DNA from: Azadirachta indica
Lineage: Eukaryota > Streptophyta > Magnoliopsida > Sapindales > Meliaceae
Direction: 5' to 3'
DNA length: 64,000 nucleotides
NCBI GenBank assembly: GCA_022749755.1
Contig: CM040453.1
Location: 3,804,102-3,868,101 of the forward strand
The notes under the pieces were generated by a model that saw only the letters and a program-made list of their open reading frames with translations, had not been told where the DNA came from and searched no databases. The position numbers and the translations under genes were made by a program. Below are positions 23,775 through 36,784 of this stretch, piece after piece; position 1 is the first letter of the stretch, and the number at the start of each line of letters is the position of its first letter.

Positions 23775-26700
23775 ATGCAATCATTGCACTTCTCCGAACG
23801 CTTGGTTCCGTTCAGTTACCGCCTGTCTCCGGTCCCGGCCACCCCCATTTCTACCAGGAGCCTTCCCGGCTCAGTTGCATGTGTCCGTACCTTCAGGTGC
23901 TCCATTTCTCTTCCGACTAATGCATCAGCAGGTAAATTGACTGTTTCTGCTTACTGTTTGGTTACTGAGAAAAGAATAGAAAAGAAAAGCATCTTTCTGC
24001 TCAAACGAGTTTTGATGATGCATTTGAACGAGTTTTGAATTCAAAGCTGGTTCGGATAAAAAAAAATTCTTCTTCTACTTCTCCAAAATATAATAGCAGA
24101 ACCGTTTTCATGATTTTCGTCATTTCTATTGTCGAGAAACTGTTTTCAAAAAACGAAATCCAAATTTTCATTTTCGTTTTGATTAGTGAATTCGGATTAA
24201 TTAAGATCATGCTTTAATATTTGGGTTAGTTTCAATGCGTATTTAATAATTTGCTTAAGATAATTTTCATATTTTCCGTTTAGTTTCAATGTGTACTTGG
24301 TAATTTTTTAAGATAATTTTTTACTGTAGCTTAGGAGCAGCGAAGTAGAAATTATTAGATCCTGAAATAGTAATTGTTGTCTGCTTGTTTTTGTTCTTTT
24401 CTTCCCCTCTTTTAGTAAATGATGCTGTGAAATTTGCCGAAGCTTCTGAAAGTGGAAATTTGGTTCCGTTATACCGTTGCATTTTCTCGGACCACCTTAC
24501 TCCAGTTCTTGCATATCGTTGTTTAGTACAAGAAGATGACAGAGACGCTCCGAGCTTTCTTTTTGAATCGGTGGAGCCCGGTTCTCGGGCTTCTAATGTT
24601 GTAAGAGCCCTTGTATTTTCTATTTTGTTCATTTCGGTGTATGTGTAGTTTTAATTATGAATTGTGTATATGATACTGCATTGGTTGTGTCAGGGGAGGT
24701 ATAGTGTGGTTGGAGCCCAGCCAGTAATGGAAATTGTAGCAAAAGATAATAAGGTTACGATAATGGACCATGAGAAAGGAAGCTTGGTTGAGGAGATCGT
24801 TGAGGATCCGATGGCGATTCCTCGAAGAATCTCAGAGAGTTGGAAACCTCAACTAATTGATGAGCTTCCTGATGCTTTTTGTGGTAATAAAAATTCTGTT
24901 GATACTATAGTTGTTTTGTGGTTAATTTTATTCTCTTTAAGTGTGATTTTACCATGACAACGTGAATTGGTTGAATTTTGCACACAATTGAATTGATGTT
25001 GGAATTTGATGACCAGTTGCTTAAATTTGCTAAAATTGAAATGGTTATATTGTTCATTTCTTTGTTAGTTTCGTTGCAAGACCTTTAAAGTTTTCATACT
25101 TAGAAAATATACTATTGTCATGAATAGGTGGTTGGGTTGGTTATTTCTCATATGATACAGTTCGCTATGTGGAGAAGAAGAAGCTGCCTTTTTCAAAGGC
25201 ACCATTTGATGACAGAAATCTTGCAGACATACATCTAGGCCTCTATAGTGATGTGATTGTATTTGATCATGTGGAGAAGGTACTCTTCTATTCATCTATT
25301 GAAAATGTAAAAAATATTGTTGGCTGTTGCATATTTTGCTGCAGACAAACTGTGTTTAAATAAACATACATTTTTTAATTGCAAGTGTTTGTTAGACTTG
25401 TTTGAGGTCCTAATATTTTGAGAGGAAAAATGGCTAATGTTCAACTTGCACTTGGTTGAATTGGCTTCTAAGATAAAATTCATATTACATCCTCTTGAAG
25501 TGCCTTTCTGCGTCTTGTCTGTAAAAAGACTGCTGAAGAAAGACTATGCTTATGCTAAGATTTTGTTTGCCAATTTAAAAAATTGGTTGTATCAGGTGGT
25601 GGTCTATGTTGATCTTGACTCTACTTATGGTTTATTATGGAGCTTTATTTGGGTGGTCTTTCTTTCCTTGTTTATGTTTTCCTCCTCAGAAAGCATATGT
25701 AATCCATTGGGTGAGGCTAGATCAACACTCCTCTATCGAGAAAGCATATGCAAATGGAGTGGAACATTTGGATAAATTTGTGGCTAGAGTGCAGGATATT
25801 GAACCGTGAGTTACTTTGTACTCATTTGCATACTTTTATATCAGTTTTCAAGAAGTTTATTTATTTATTTATTTTTTGGGTTTGATTGTTAATTCTTAGG
25901 CCAAGGCTCTCCGCAGGTTCCGTAGACTTACAAACTCGTCATTTTGGTCCTTCTTTAAAAAATTCAAACATGACAAGTGAAGCGTACAAGGATGCTGTAG
26001 TACAGGCAAAAGAACATATTCAGGCTGGGGATATATTCCAAATTGTACTAAGTCAACGTTTTGAACGTAGAACATTTGCTGATCCATTTGAAGTTTATAG
26101 AGCATTGAGAGTTGTGAATCCGAGTCCATATATGACTTACTTGCAAGTATGATATTACCATGTGAAACTATTATAGCTGCAGTAGTTTTGTTGCATGTTC
26201 TGATATCAGTTTTTCTTTTGTCAGGTGAGAGGGTGTATTCTGGTAGCTTCAAGTCCAGAAATTCTTACTCGAGTGCACAAGGTAAACTGTTACTGTTATG
26301 GTATTGAATTAGTCAGGTTATCTAAAAATTAGATGAAAAAGCCTACAAACATTGAGTTTATTGGTTCTTTACTTTTAAACATTTACTGGCACGCTTGTTA
26401 ATATTCCCACTCTTTCAACAGAACAAGATTGTGAATCGACCTTTAGCCGGAACAGTTCGAAGAGGGAAGACTACTGAAGAAGATGAGACGCTGGAAAGAC
26501 AGTTGCTAAATGATGCAAAACAATGTGCAGAGCACGTTATGCTGGTTGATTTGGGTCGGAATGATGTTGGAAAGGTTTTCTGAAATGATTTCTCATTTTA
26601 TTTGACCTCATCATACAATTTCTTGTATGTTTTCTGAGAAAGGGCATAATTATGCTTTCGACAACATAGGTGCATAAACTGTTTATTTTGATGTAGGTTG

Positions 26701-27664
26701 CAAAATCAGGTTCTGTCAAAGTGGAAAAGCTTATGAATATTGAACGGTATTCACATGTAATGCACATAAGCTCCACGGTGAGAATCTAAGATGGAAATAT
26801 ATGAACAACGATTTGACTTCTCTACTATCAATATGTACTTTTCTCACTTGAATTAATTTTTATGAACAAGAAAAACTTCTAGTATGTTCTGGTACAGCAT
26901 AGTAATTTGGGTTATTTTCTCCATTCATAGCTCTTAAATAATGTTGTTCATCTATTAGCTATCCAATTTATCATAGGATATCATAGATGGCATCATTTTC
27001 ATATCTAATTATTGTTTAGTATTTTTTTTCCAACTTTATTCACATGCAGTACTTGCACATCCAGCTGTATGGAGTTTTCTTGGTTATATTTCATGTGGTT
27101 TGTAAATGTCTCCTGGTCCAAAATAGTTGCCTTAAATACTCAACAAAGGCATTGATTTGAATTCATGCAGGTTACTGGGGAGTTGCAGGATCATCTCTCC
27201 TGCTGGAATGTCCTGCGTGCTGCACTGCCTGTTGGAACTGTTAGCGGAGCACCAAAGGTTGAAACTCTGCGCTTATTAACTTAATGCCTCAACTATTGCG
27301 TATTAATGTTTGCCTAATCATCATTGGCAACATGATACAGGTGAAGGCAATGGAGCTAATCGATGAGTTAGAGGTAAATAGGCGTGGCCCTTACAGTGGT
27401 GGGTTTGGAGGTGTTTCCTTTACCGGAGATATGGACATCGCCCTGGCTCTAAGGACCATAGTTTTCCCAACCGGAACCCGCTATGACACAATGTACTCGT
27501 ACAAGGATTCTAACAAGCGCCGGGAATGGGTGGCTTACCTACAGGCTGGTGCTGGAATTGTTGCTGACAGTGATCCTGATGATGAGCACAGGGAATGCCA
27601 GAACAAGGCTGCAGGACTTGCTCGTGCCATCGACTTGGCTGAGTCAGCTTTTGTTGACAAATGA
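23775..27664 (+). CDS. ASA: Anthranilate synthase alpha subunit, chloroplastic
   Basis: Catalyses chorismate plus ammonia/glutamine to anthranilate and pyruvate, the committed step of tryptophan synthesis in the plastid stroma, with a beta (glutaminase) subunit encoded elsewhere. Eleven exons join in frame: 23775-23931, 24416-24600, 24694-24883, 25128-25279, 25690-25805, 25900-26146, 26225-26281, 26422-26574, 26697-26777, 27171-27257 and 27341-27664. The product is 582 residues, the usual plant length. The first 50 or so residues are Ser/Arg/Pro-rich, like a transit peptide. The TrpE N-terminal domain holds the allosteric-loop motif LFES (about 101-104). The chorismate-binding domain holds PSPYM, the LAGT/RRG segment, [19 protein letters not shown] and GGFGG. 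All expected catalytic blocks are present. ASA1 versus ASA2, and Trp sensitivity, cannot be decided by eye. Confidence 0.97.
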
Positions 27665-28250
27665 TGTGAATAACAGCCTAAAATTTTGGAATTTGCAAGC
27701 TCAGTTGAAGGGAGTTGAGTCGCTCAACAGTAGGACTTAGAAGAAAGAAGCAAAAACACAAAGGAAAGAGAGAGAATTCATCTGATGTTATATACTATTT
27801 TGCCTGATGTAGTCGGACTCTTAGTTCTCTGTATTCAGTATTTACAAGGAGACTGAAAGAATAATATATTCAATCATATGATAAAAATAAGTAAATATAT
27901 ATTTTTACTAATAGTGGATATCGACGACTGAGGAATATCACCTTATTTGTAAGATTATGTAACCTAATTTTATTAATTATACATATTAATTTTCGGAAGT
28001 ACAAGATTAAACTAATAATTAATTAAGGGTCACGAGAAAGATAATTTAAATAACATTAAATAAATTCATTGAATATTTTCATGGGCCCAAAAATTTTTAA
28101 ATGAGATGGTTATTCCCATATGCATTTGACAAATTTTGTTACGTATGTATTTCATGGATGGTAAATGGGTAATTGAGTTTATTTTTATTCTACATTTGGG
28201 TCTCATGTCTAATCTTGTACGACGTCGTTTTGAAGGTTTCAAGAAACTTC
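27665..28250. other. Anthranilate synthase 3' UTR and short intergenic spacer
   Basis: AT-rich DNA following the anthranilate synthase stop codon. No gene is seen. The first 200 bases probably form the 3' UTR. Confidence 0.5.
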
Positions 28251-28308
28251 CCGAGTGAGATCAAAAATTGCCCGCCACCATTCCCTCTCAACGGACGGTG
28301 ACGGGATC

Positions 28309-28848
28309 ATGGCAGCACAGCTACTGGTTCAAAGAGCAATTCCCATGTTAATGTTATCTCAGTCCCTCAATTTATCGTCTAAACTATCCTTCTCTCAATC
28401 CGATATCATTTCGATCTCGCTCTCAAAACCTCCTCCTTCAGTCTCATTCCCTTCAATCTCACTTACACTTCCATTAAGTAAGTGTTTCAGTCTCAATATC
28501 TAATCTAACTCTTATTTATACATACATTCACATGATACATTTCTACATATAACTAGTCTATTGAATTTGATTCATTTGGCATGAATTTCAGTATACTGTG
28601 GATGAGGTGACAAGAAAACTGCTAAAGGAAAACGTTTTAGGCATTCCATTGGAAATGTGAGTTTCTTTTGCTTTTGACAAATTTTTTTCTATCGTTTTTC
28701 GATTTAATTATTAAGCGTTTATTTTTATAATGAAATTGTTTTTGATAGGCGAGGCCAAGAGACAAGAACAAGGGGAGGGGTCCGCCCAGGCCGCCAATGC
28801 CTTCATCCCCGCCCAAGAGAGGTCGGTTTGAGGATGACGATTGTTGAG
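28309..28848 (+). CDS. Candidate small three-exon gene, reading frame unresolved
   Basis: Exon-like blocks occur in order. The first starts at 28309 (MAAQLLVQRAIPM..., Ser/Leu-rich and organelle-targeting-like) and ends at a strong GTAAGT donor near 28479. The second (about 28592-28657) reads YTVDEVTRKLLKENVLGIPL and ends at a GTGAGT donor. The third starts after an AG near 28754 and reads MPRDKNKGRGPPRPPMPSS and on to a stop at 28848, with a Pro/Arg-rich, Asp-rich tail. Exons two and three splice in phase. Exon one to exon two does not: the phase differs and the shifted frame meets TGA at once. Either the true donor differs, the first block is 5' UTR, or an indel has broken the gene. Function unknown. 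Confidence 0.4.
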
Positions 28849-28869
28849 GGGCGTTTCTTCCAAGTGAGC

Positions 28870-29940
28870 CTTGTAAATGATAGAAAAAATCTCTAACCCG
28901 TGGCATAATAATCGCGGAATTTTTAAGCAGGTGAGGAGAGACTCCGGAAGGGTTTAGTCTGTGGAATAATCGGTTGTTTGTCATATCAGTTTAGTCGTAA
29001 AAAACTCAAAACGGGTAAAGCAGTTCTGTTGTAGTAACGTTATGGTTTTGACTTTTGAGTGCACATTACCTGTTTGATAAATTCTCTCTTCGAAATTGTA
29101 GTTAATATGCATTCCTGTGTCCGTTTGAAGTTTTGTTTTTCATTCACTTCAAAGCGGAAAATTTCCCAGACTAGGATGTCTCCAATTATTCAATCTTCAT
29201 CTTTAGGCAAGGCAAGCCAAGTAAATGATGGAAATTGGGCTCTGCGGTTTATTCATCAATAAAAACGTTTAATTATGTCTAGTAACAAGCAAAATATTTT
29301 GGGCATCTTAGCATGTAATTTTGTTGATCACGTCACTACTTTTTTCAGCAAGAATTTGACCTGAACATATCAGATCAAATCACAATTATCTAACTTGAAA
29401 TTCTTATCTTTTTCAGTCTTCTCTCGCTTTCAATATTATCAGTTTGGACTTCCGCTGTTATTTTTGGAAGTCCATTTTTTAGGAAGTCGTATGCAACACC
29501 CAATTTTGGAAAGTCTGTGCCCACCCAAAAAAAAAAAAAAGATAATATATTGTTTTAAATAATTATTCTTGATGGCTTTTAGGTTCTAGCATCATTGCTT
29601 GCACAATAACTTGTTCATTCATTGCTTGCTATAAATGTAAACTTATAGGAGGATTAATGCATTTTGACTCAGGAGGAGATGATGCAAAATATCTGAATAA
29701 AAATCACATAAAATTGTCACAATTTCAAAGTTCTAGAACTGCATTAAGGTGGCGTTCCGAAACATAATAACGACAACCGTATTTGAAGGTGGATGCAATA
29801 ATAATGGAGCTACTAGATGCATTTTGATATTTAATATTTAATATAGAATAAAAAAATATAGAAGAAATTATTGGTTGTTTCAAACTGTTCTAGCCACGTC
29901 TGCACGATTCATTCAAGTTGTGGATATCTAGAATTGTCAG
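28870..29940. other. Intergenic, no gene seen
   Basis: The stretch lies between the small candidate gene and the first LRR kinase copy. It includes a poly-A run near 29527. No coding, RNA or transposon feature is recognisable. Confidence 0.5.
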
Positions 29941-29949
29941 ATTCTGCTC

Positions 29950-32900
29950 ACCTAAGAATAATAATGCGGTCTTCCATCGGTACCAGAATGAATTCTGGAA
30001 ACATGATCTTGCTACTTAGCTTAGCAGCTATTCTTTTCCTTTGCTGCTGCTGATGCCATGACTATAGTAATGGAACAGACAAGATTTCTTTGATTGCATT
30101 CAAGAATTTGATCAATGAAGATCCTCTTGGATTGCTGAGCTTGTGGTATGATTCTGTTCATATTTGTCAGTGGCCCGGGGTAAAATGCGGCGGCCGGCAA
30201 CAGAGAGTTGTAGGCGGCCGGCAACAGAGAGTTGTAGAGTTGAACTTGAGGTCTCACAGGCTGGCAGGGAATATATCACCTTTCATTGGCAATTTGACCT
30301 CCCAGGTCAATTACCTTCAAGACAATAGGTTTCAAGGCAATATCCCACAAGAAATGGGCAGCTTGTTTCGCCTGCAAGAATCTCAATTTCACTAATAATA
30401 CTCTCCAGGGTGAGATTCCAAGCAATTTGTCACGCTGTTCAGACCTCGGAGTCATTGATTTAACTTTCAATGACCTTGTTGGAACAATCGCAGCAACATT
30501 TGGTACACTTTCCAAGCTCACTTATTTGTCTGTATTCTCCAACAATCTGCAACAATCTGCACGGAATCATCCCTCCGTCTCTTTGTAATCCATCTTTTCT
30601 TACACTTTATTTCTTGGAACGAATAATCTTTGAGGAAGCGTTCCAGAATCCATCGGTCATCTCTCCAGCTTCGAATATTTTGGCATTGGTGTTAATAATA
30701 CTTCTGGTACATTTCCCCCTTCTCTCTAATAATATTTCCTCTCTCACATATTTGGTCATTCAAAATAACCAGTTAACAGGAGTCTTCCCTCGGACAGTGG
30801 TCTCATGCTCCCGAGCCATTGTATAGTTTCTTTTGGAGGAAATCAGTTCACCGGAAGTTTTCCAGTTTCTTTCTCCAATGCATCTGGAATGAGAATTCTA
30901 GACCTCTCTTGAGCAGACTTTCGGGACCAGTTCCTTTTGATCTTGGAAGAAGAATGACCAGTCTTAGGTGGCTGAATTTGGGTTCTAATAGTTTAGGCAC
31001 TGGGGATGCTGATGACCTGAATTTTGTTGATTCTTTAATCAATTGCACCAATTTACGAATATTGGGACTCTATGATAATGGTTTTGGTGGCGTTTTAACA
31101 CATTCCTTCAGCAATCTCTCAACTCAACTTAGACTGCTGCAAGCTGGAGCGAATCGATTTGTTGGAAACATCCCAGCTGGGATATCCAACTATGTTAACT
31201 TATTTGAGCTTGGCTTGGAGCAGAACTCTCTCTCACGTTCCATTCCCTTCAGCATAGGGAAACTTCAAAACTTGCAACAGCTAGTTTTGAGGAGAAATAG
31301 ACTTTCTGGTCCAATCCCGGAATCCATTGGCAACATCACTCAACTCTTCCAACTGAATTTGGAAGCGAACAACCTGAAAGGAAGCATCCCTGAAGGCCCT
31401 GAGAACATTCAAAGGTCGCAGATTTTAAATCTTTACCCTTGCTGGGTCAGTACCTAAAACTATTGGCCTTTTCTCCACCTTAACTTCCATCAACTTAGCT
31501 CATAACAGTTTTAACGGTTCTCTCCCACTGGAGCTTGGTTCGTTGAGTAATATACAGGGACTCAATTTTTCCGAGAACAAGTTGTCCGGTGAAATTCCAA
31601 GCACTCTGGTAGACTATCTGAGATTGGAACAACTTCTGGGCAATAACTTGTTTCAGGGAAGCATTCCTATGTCTCTTGGTTCTTTGAAAGGAATCATTGA
31701 TTTGGATCTTTCCTGCAACAATTTATCTGGCCAAATTCCCAAAGAGTTAGAGACTCTTCCATTTCTGGAGAATTTGAACTTGCCCTTCAATAACTTCGAG
31801 GGCCACTACCATCAAAAGATGTTTTTAGCAACAACAGCGTGATTTCAGTCGCCTGAAACAGTAAGCTCTGTGGTGGTGTTCCAGAATTGCACTCACCAGC
31901 CTGTGCCATTGAAGATTCTAAGAAACAGAATCATCCTCTTGGTATCAAATTTATTGTCATTATAATAAGCTTGGGTGTTTGTTTGATGCTGGTAATGCTT
32001 TTGGTTAGAGTCTTTTGGAAAATAAAACCAAGAAGATTGTCTGCCCAATCACCTCTTCGAGAGGAATTCTTGAGGATCTCTTATGATGAGCTTCTTAAAG
32101 CTACTGATGGATTTTCCTCAGGCAAGTTGATTGGTGTTGGAAGTTTTGGTTCTGTGTACAAAGGAAAGCTACAGCAGGATGGAAAACCTATAGCGGTAAA
32201 GGTATTCAATCTTGAAAGGCTGGGAGCTTCTGAGAGCTTTGTAGCAGAATGTCAAGCTCTAAGGAAGACCAGGCACTGTAATCTTCTGAAAAAGCTCGCT
32301 GCATGCTTAAGCATAAATTTTGAAGGCAAGGACTCCGAAGCTCTAGTTTTTGAGTTTATGCTCAATGGAAGCTTAGAGAGTTGGTTGCATCCAAGTGAAG
32401 ACACAAGGAAATTAGACCTCCCACACAGGCTTAACATAGCTGTGGATGTTGTTACTGCATTGGAGTATCTTCATCACCATTGCGAAATACCAATTGTGCA
32501 CTGTGATTTAAAGCCAAGCAATGTTCTTCTTGACGATAACATGACTGCTCGTGTGGGAGATTTCGGATTGGCCAGTTTCCTCTTTATAAACATCAGTAAT
32601 GCAATGAAAGGGTGGAGCAATTCAACTGCACTCAAGGTTTCAATAGGATATATTGCTCGAGGTAAGAAATCTATTCATGCCTTTCCTCATTTATTTTTCA
32701 CTTCAGAAAATTGTGCTGATTTAATCTTGAAATCTAAATGAATCCTTTGTTTTTCTGATGAATGTATAGAATAAGGAATGGGTGTATCAGCATCAAAACA
32801 GGGAGATGTTTACAGTTATGCAATCCTTCTTCTAGAGATTGACAGGGAAGACACCAACAAATGAAATGCTTACAGACATTCTAAGCCTGCATAACTTCTG

Positions 32901-33000
32901 TAAGATGGCATTGCCAGACAGAGTGATGGAAATTGTGGATCCACGTCTGCTACAAGAAGTACAAATCAGTGAACCTAACAGAGATGCCGGAGATAAATGA
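29950..33000 (+). pseudogene. LRR-XII receptor-like kinase pseudogene (copy A)
   Basis: A decayed relative of At3g47570/EFR/XA21-type receptors. Pieces occur in gene order but in several frames: signal-peptide-like Leu-rich start (about 29990-30052), LRR N-cap (from 30090), LRRs to about 31850, transmembrane segment (about 31935-32015), kinase exon one (about 32050-32660) and a short second kinase exon (about 32770-32990). The kinase part of exon one keeps GVGSFGSVYKG, the Lys of IAVKVF, HCDLKPSN and GDFGLAS. The LRR half has stop codons and frameshifts (for example after 30395, near 30826 and after 31457), and the second kinase exon has several stops and lacks a clean acceptor frame. A 24-bp in-frame tandem duplication sits at 30188-30235. 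No full-length receptor can be made. Confidence 0.9.
30188..30235 (+). repeat. 24-bp tandem duplication in the LRR N-cap of copy A
   Basis: The unit gcggccggcaacagagagtt plus gtag occurs twice, back to back and in frame, duplicating eight residues (GGRQQRVV). GC-rich DNA is unusual in this window. The duplication is identical between units, so it is recent relative to the other decay. Confidence 0.85.
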
Positions 33001-33279
33001 TACATAAAAGCTAAAATGAGAGATGCTTGACTTCACTTGTGAGAATTTGAGTTGCTTGTTCTTCAGACACGGCTAATGGATAAATGAAAATAAGTGAGAT
33101 AGTCACGGAGATGAATATAATAAAGGAAGTGTGTCTCGGTGTAGGAATTCATGGTGAGAGAAGCCTTCTTCTGCTTCATTTAATGCCCAGTTAATAATAA
33201 TTTCTTTGTGTAAGACTATAAAAGTGACTGATGCTTTCTCCATTGCCAATTTTTATGATGTCGGTGGCTATGACTAAGA

Positions 33280-33720
33280 AAGGAATCTGTTATCAAAGCG
33301 AATCAATCATGGCACGGAAAGTTCTCAAATCTTTACCAAGGAGGACTTCAAAGACTAAGAGAGCTTTCAATTCCAGTTGCAAGCATCTGCAATAAGAATC
33401 TCCTGAAAAAAATTGTCTGCTCAAGACTCGATTATCAGGTTCATGATTTCATGACGCAATCTATGAACTTATACCATAAGGAAATATAAAAATTTGGTTA
33501 CATTCTAAAACAAGTTGCGGACAGTGGGCAGACACCAAGAAATCTCAGAACAAGTGGACATTAAACATTTACATCCATTTTGCTTCAGTACTTGTGTATC
33601 TTCATTCTCATTGTCAACAGCAATAATTCATATTGATCTCAAACCCAGCCATGTTCTTCCTGCTGAAGATATGGCTGCTCATGTGGGTGATTTTGGGTCA
33701 CAAAAGTTCTTTATATGATT
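33280..33720 (+). pseudogene. Kinase fragment of an LRR-XII receptor (copy B, remnant)
   Basis: Separate from copy A and on the same strand. Near 33385-33445 the translation resembles the family segment around the N-lobe (NKNLLKKIV...SRLDYQ). At about 33610-33705 it resembles the catalytic loop and activation segment start (IIHIDLKPSHVL, then DMAAHVGDFG). The two parts lie in different frames with stops between. No LRR portion accompanies it. This is probably a truncated duplicate. Confidence 0.7.
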
Positions 33721-33724
33721 TTTA

Positions 33725-34990
33725 GTAATTCACTACATGATCAATCTAGCTCAGTCATGATAAAGGGCCATAAACATATAGCCTTACTTTCTAAGAACTT
33801 GGTCAGTAAACAAAATCTTTCAAAATATCTGAGCTCAAAAATTAATCAGTACACTATAATGGGTGATTATCTGTTTAGTGACATGCGTAAAATTATGAGC
33901 TACTTATGCTAAAGCTGTTTACAGCTAAGATAATAAGGCCAACTAATGACATGTCTAAGGAAAACCTGAACCTCACACAAATTCACTAAAATGTCATTGA
34001 CTGATAGAAGAATTGACATTGTGCATCCACTTACGCTGCTGGAAGAAGACATTAAAAAGGATACATGTTGCTTGAACGGAGAGTTGGAAGTTGGACTTTC
34101 ACATTTAACAGAAACTCCCAGAGAAATAGAATGACCAGGAACATGCAACATATGAAAGGAATTACATTTGTGTAGAACATTCTAACCAAAAGTTAAGGCT
34201 ATCTGTAATCTGAGGCATCAATGGACCAATTACAGGGAACGCAAATCTCCTCTGAATTGATTTTAACTTATACTAACTACATGGAGAACATAGCTATTGA
34301 ACCCAAAGTTTCAAGATAGAGTGCTTCCTCTTCAGTTTTTAATTAACTTCCTCTCCCTATCTACGATGCAGCCAACTCACCTTTTTACCAATCACAGAAC
34401 ACACACACTTTCCCAGTCCACAAGCTTATTTACATATGCTAGATAATACTTCAACACAAATGGCATAATCCAAATTCAAATTTTTGGATTTGCATAAACT
34501 TCATCACAATTCTCCTTCCACCCCCAGCACATTGGAACAACATATTATGCAAAATCAATTAATTAATTTTCTTATTCAACCAGTCTCAGCAGAAGATTAA
34601 GTTCATGTTCTACTATAATTTATCAGATCAAATAATTAATACAAGTTCACCAGATGGTAACTTTATCAACAATCCTGTATCAATCAACATCAAGCTAAAG
34701 TTTAAATCAACCTACAAATAAAGCAATAAACTTTACATTTTAAATCATTCAATTTATCACAAATTCCATAATAATATTTAAAAAAATCGTTCACAAGTGA
34801 CGAAGCATTTCATGTATCACAATAACTATCAAATCATAGATCACAAAACACTAACAACAGACAACATAATAAGAAGCGAAAGAAGAAAAAAAAGATTTAA
34901 ACATTAATTTAATAGTTTTAAGTACCACGATATAAAACAAAATTATTCACCCCGGGACTAAATGGAGAGCAAATCATTCAAACCTGGAAC
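33725..34990. other. Intergenic plus probable 3' UTR of the PH-domain gene
   Basis: No supported gene. The right end is downstream of the minus-strand PH gene and may be its 3' UTR. The rest is AT-rich and featureless to my reading. Confidence 0.5.
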
Positions 34991-34995
34991 TATCT

Positions 34996-35430
34996 TCATC
35001 TTTTGCTATCGTAATCAACGATCTCCGAATCAGTCACCGATCTCGAGTGCTGAACTATGGACCGTCCGATCGAGTTGATCCAGTCCTCTTTCTCCTTCTC
35101 AGAATCAGCGATAAAGTACATCGTTTCAGTTCTCGTACTCAGCTCAAAAGCGTACTGTTTGTTCAACACATCTTCAGCTCCCTTAACAGTGAGACAAAAA
35201 GCAACAGGGATGACGCCACGTGGCTTGGAGGCGGGAGTGACGGTGGACTCCTTGAACCAGAAGAGTTTACCTTGCTTTAAAACGAACCAGCGGCGACGCC
35301 AAGTTTTGATGTACTCGCCTTGTTTGGTCAACCAACCGGTTCGTTCGGGATTAGACCAGAACTCGACGCCGTCGTAGTCAGCGAGCTGGTTAGTCTGGCC
35401 CGAAACGGCCCGCCATAGGCTAGCAGCCAT
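34996..35430 (-). CDS. PH1: Plant PH1-type pleckstrin homology domain protein
   Basis: A single-exon gene encoding 144 residues, the length of Arabidopsis PH1. Nearly the whole protein is one PH domain, a phosphoinositide-binding membrane-targeting module. Family-diagnostic stretches are EFWSNPERTGWLTKQGEYIK, TWRRRWFVLKQGKLFWFK, GAEDVLNKQYAFELS, the EKEKEDWINSIGRSIVQHSR segment and the terminal SVTDSEIVDYD. The basic K-x-W-R-R-R-W-F core expected to contact the inositol phosphate head group is intact. The open frame extends 39 codons further upstream, but the start at 35430 (MAASLWRAVSGQ) matches the family N terminus, and the extension is low-complexity leader. The surrounding receptor pseudogenes are unrelated to it. 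Confidence 0.93.
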   Translation of the reverse strand: MAASLWRAVSGQTNQLADYDGVEFWSNPERTGWLTKQGEYIKTWRRRWFVLKQGKLFWFKESTVTPASKPRGVIPVAFCLTVKGAEDVLNKQYAFELSTRTETMYFIADSEKEKEDWINSIGRSIVQHSRSVTDSEIVDYDSKR

Positions 35431-35559
35431 CGGTTGATCGGTAGGTTCGGGCGGGCTATGGGTTTGGGTTGAATGGCAGTTGGAATAAATATAAGATGTG
35501 GCAGTCTTTTCTTCAGTTTCGAGAATAAAGGATTTCTCTTTTAACAAGGCGAATAACCA

Positions 35560-36780
35560 ATTTTCTTAAATAATTACTATATAAAGCAATTTTGTAGTGT
35601 TCTTTTTAAAAAATTAATGGATATTGTGTCTCAAAGAGAAGAGAATCAAGAATATATTTGCTTACTTAGACTTTGACACTTGTAGGGTACGTTTGGCTCC
35701 GCTGGATTTCGCTGCGCTGTAGAAGGAATTTAGGCAGTAAAATATGTTTGGTAAAGTATATGAAATAAATCAAGAATTATTTGAACTAATGACTTATAAT
35801 TATTATTCAAATTTCGTAGTCGGATTTTGGGGGGAAAAAATTGTTTAAAAAGAGAGTTTTAATTATTTCTAAATTTAAAGATGCTTATCTTTTTAATTCT
35901 TATATTTGTTAAAAGGAGAACTACTTCTTTGAATTAATTTTTAAAATTAATTAGACAGCAAAAGTTATCTCATTAGACGTAAAAGATAATAAGTATTTTA
36001 ATATGCTTGTTTCTTGTTATTAATTATTTTGATGTTAATAACAAGGAAAATTATTATTTAATATGATATTCATTCATTTGATTGTGAGATACTGTAAAAA
36101 TTTTTTTAACAAAAATGTAAAAATATACAAAGTTAAGTTATGAAAACCTTCTAAGTAATGCTACGGCTAGTGATTGTGGATTGTGTCATTCATCTAGTCT
36201 AGTAAATAATAGATTATTATTTGATCCTTCGCAAAGACAAATAGTAAGCAACGGTGTCATTGATGGCGAAGGCTGAGGGGAGGATGAAAATTCTGGATTA
36301 TGTTGTGTATTTATTAATATATATTAATAATCTAATAATGAGATTAATTTGTACTCTTTCTGATTATTTTGGATATTTGCAATTCTCTTTTTCTTTTTCA
36401 CCTTTTAGACTAGGAGCTCGGTTACTAAACGCCTTGCCCTTCTTCCTAAGATAGACGTGTAAGCATCTTGCATTTGGACGCGTTGCATTCAATACAGAAT
36501 TTGGAATAACTAGTCTGTCGACTCAATATACTATTAGGGTCTGTACTTATCGATAAGTATTTAACAAAATCAATCAAAAGCAAAATTCATTCTAAACCTT
36601 CAGTTTTGATACCCTCAACAGCAAATGGCTTCAAACGATCAATAGATAACTTCTATTCAAAAGCGATGGTTGATTCGAAACATGCAACTCTAATCCAAAT
36701 AAAAAGAAATAAATATGATTCCATAAAATTATGATGCCCGAGACAGAGAGAGCCCAAGAAATATATAGCACTCTTTCTCC
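35560..36780. other. Intergenic between PH1 and receptor copy C
   Basis: Its right half of the PH1 flank should hold the PH1 promoter (minus strand). A GGGTACGTTTGG-type sequence near 35695 looks like one end of a Tourist-type MITE, but no matching second end was found. No gene is seen. Confidence 0.45.
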
Positions 36781-36784
36781 TTGT

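Noticed and set aside
35690..35760. GGGTACGTTTGG-type sequence resembling a Tourist MITE end
   Set aside because: No inverted second end or target duplication could be found nearby.
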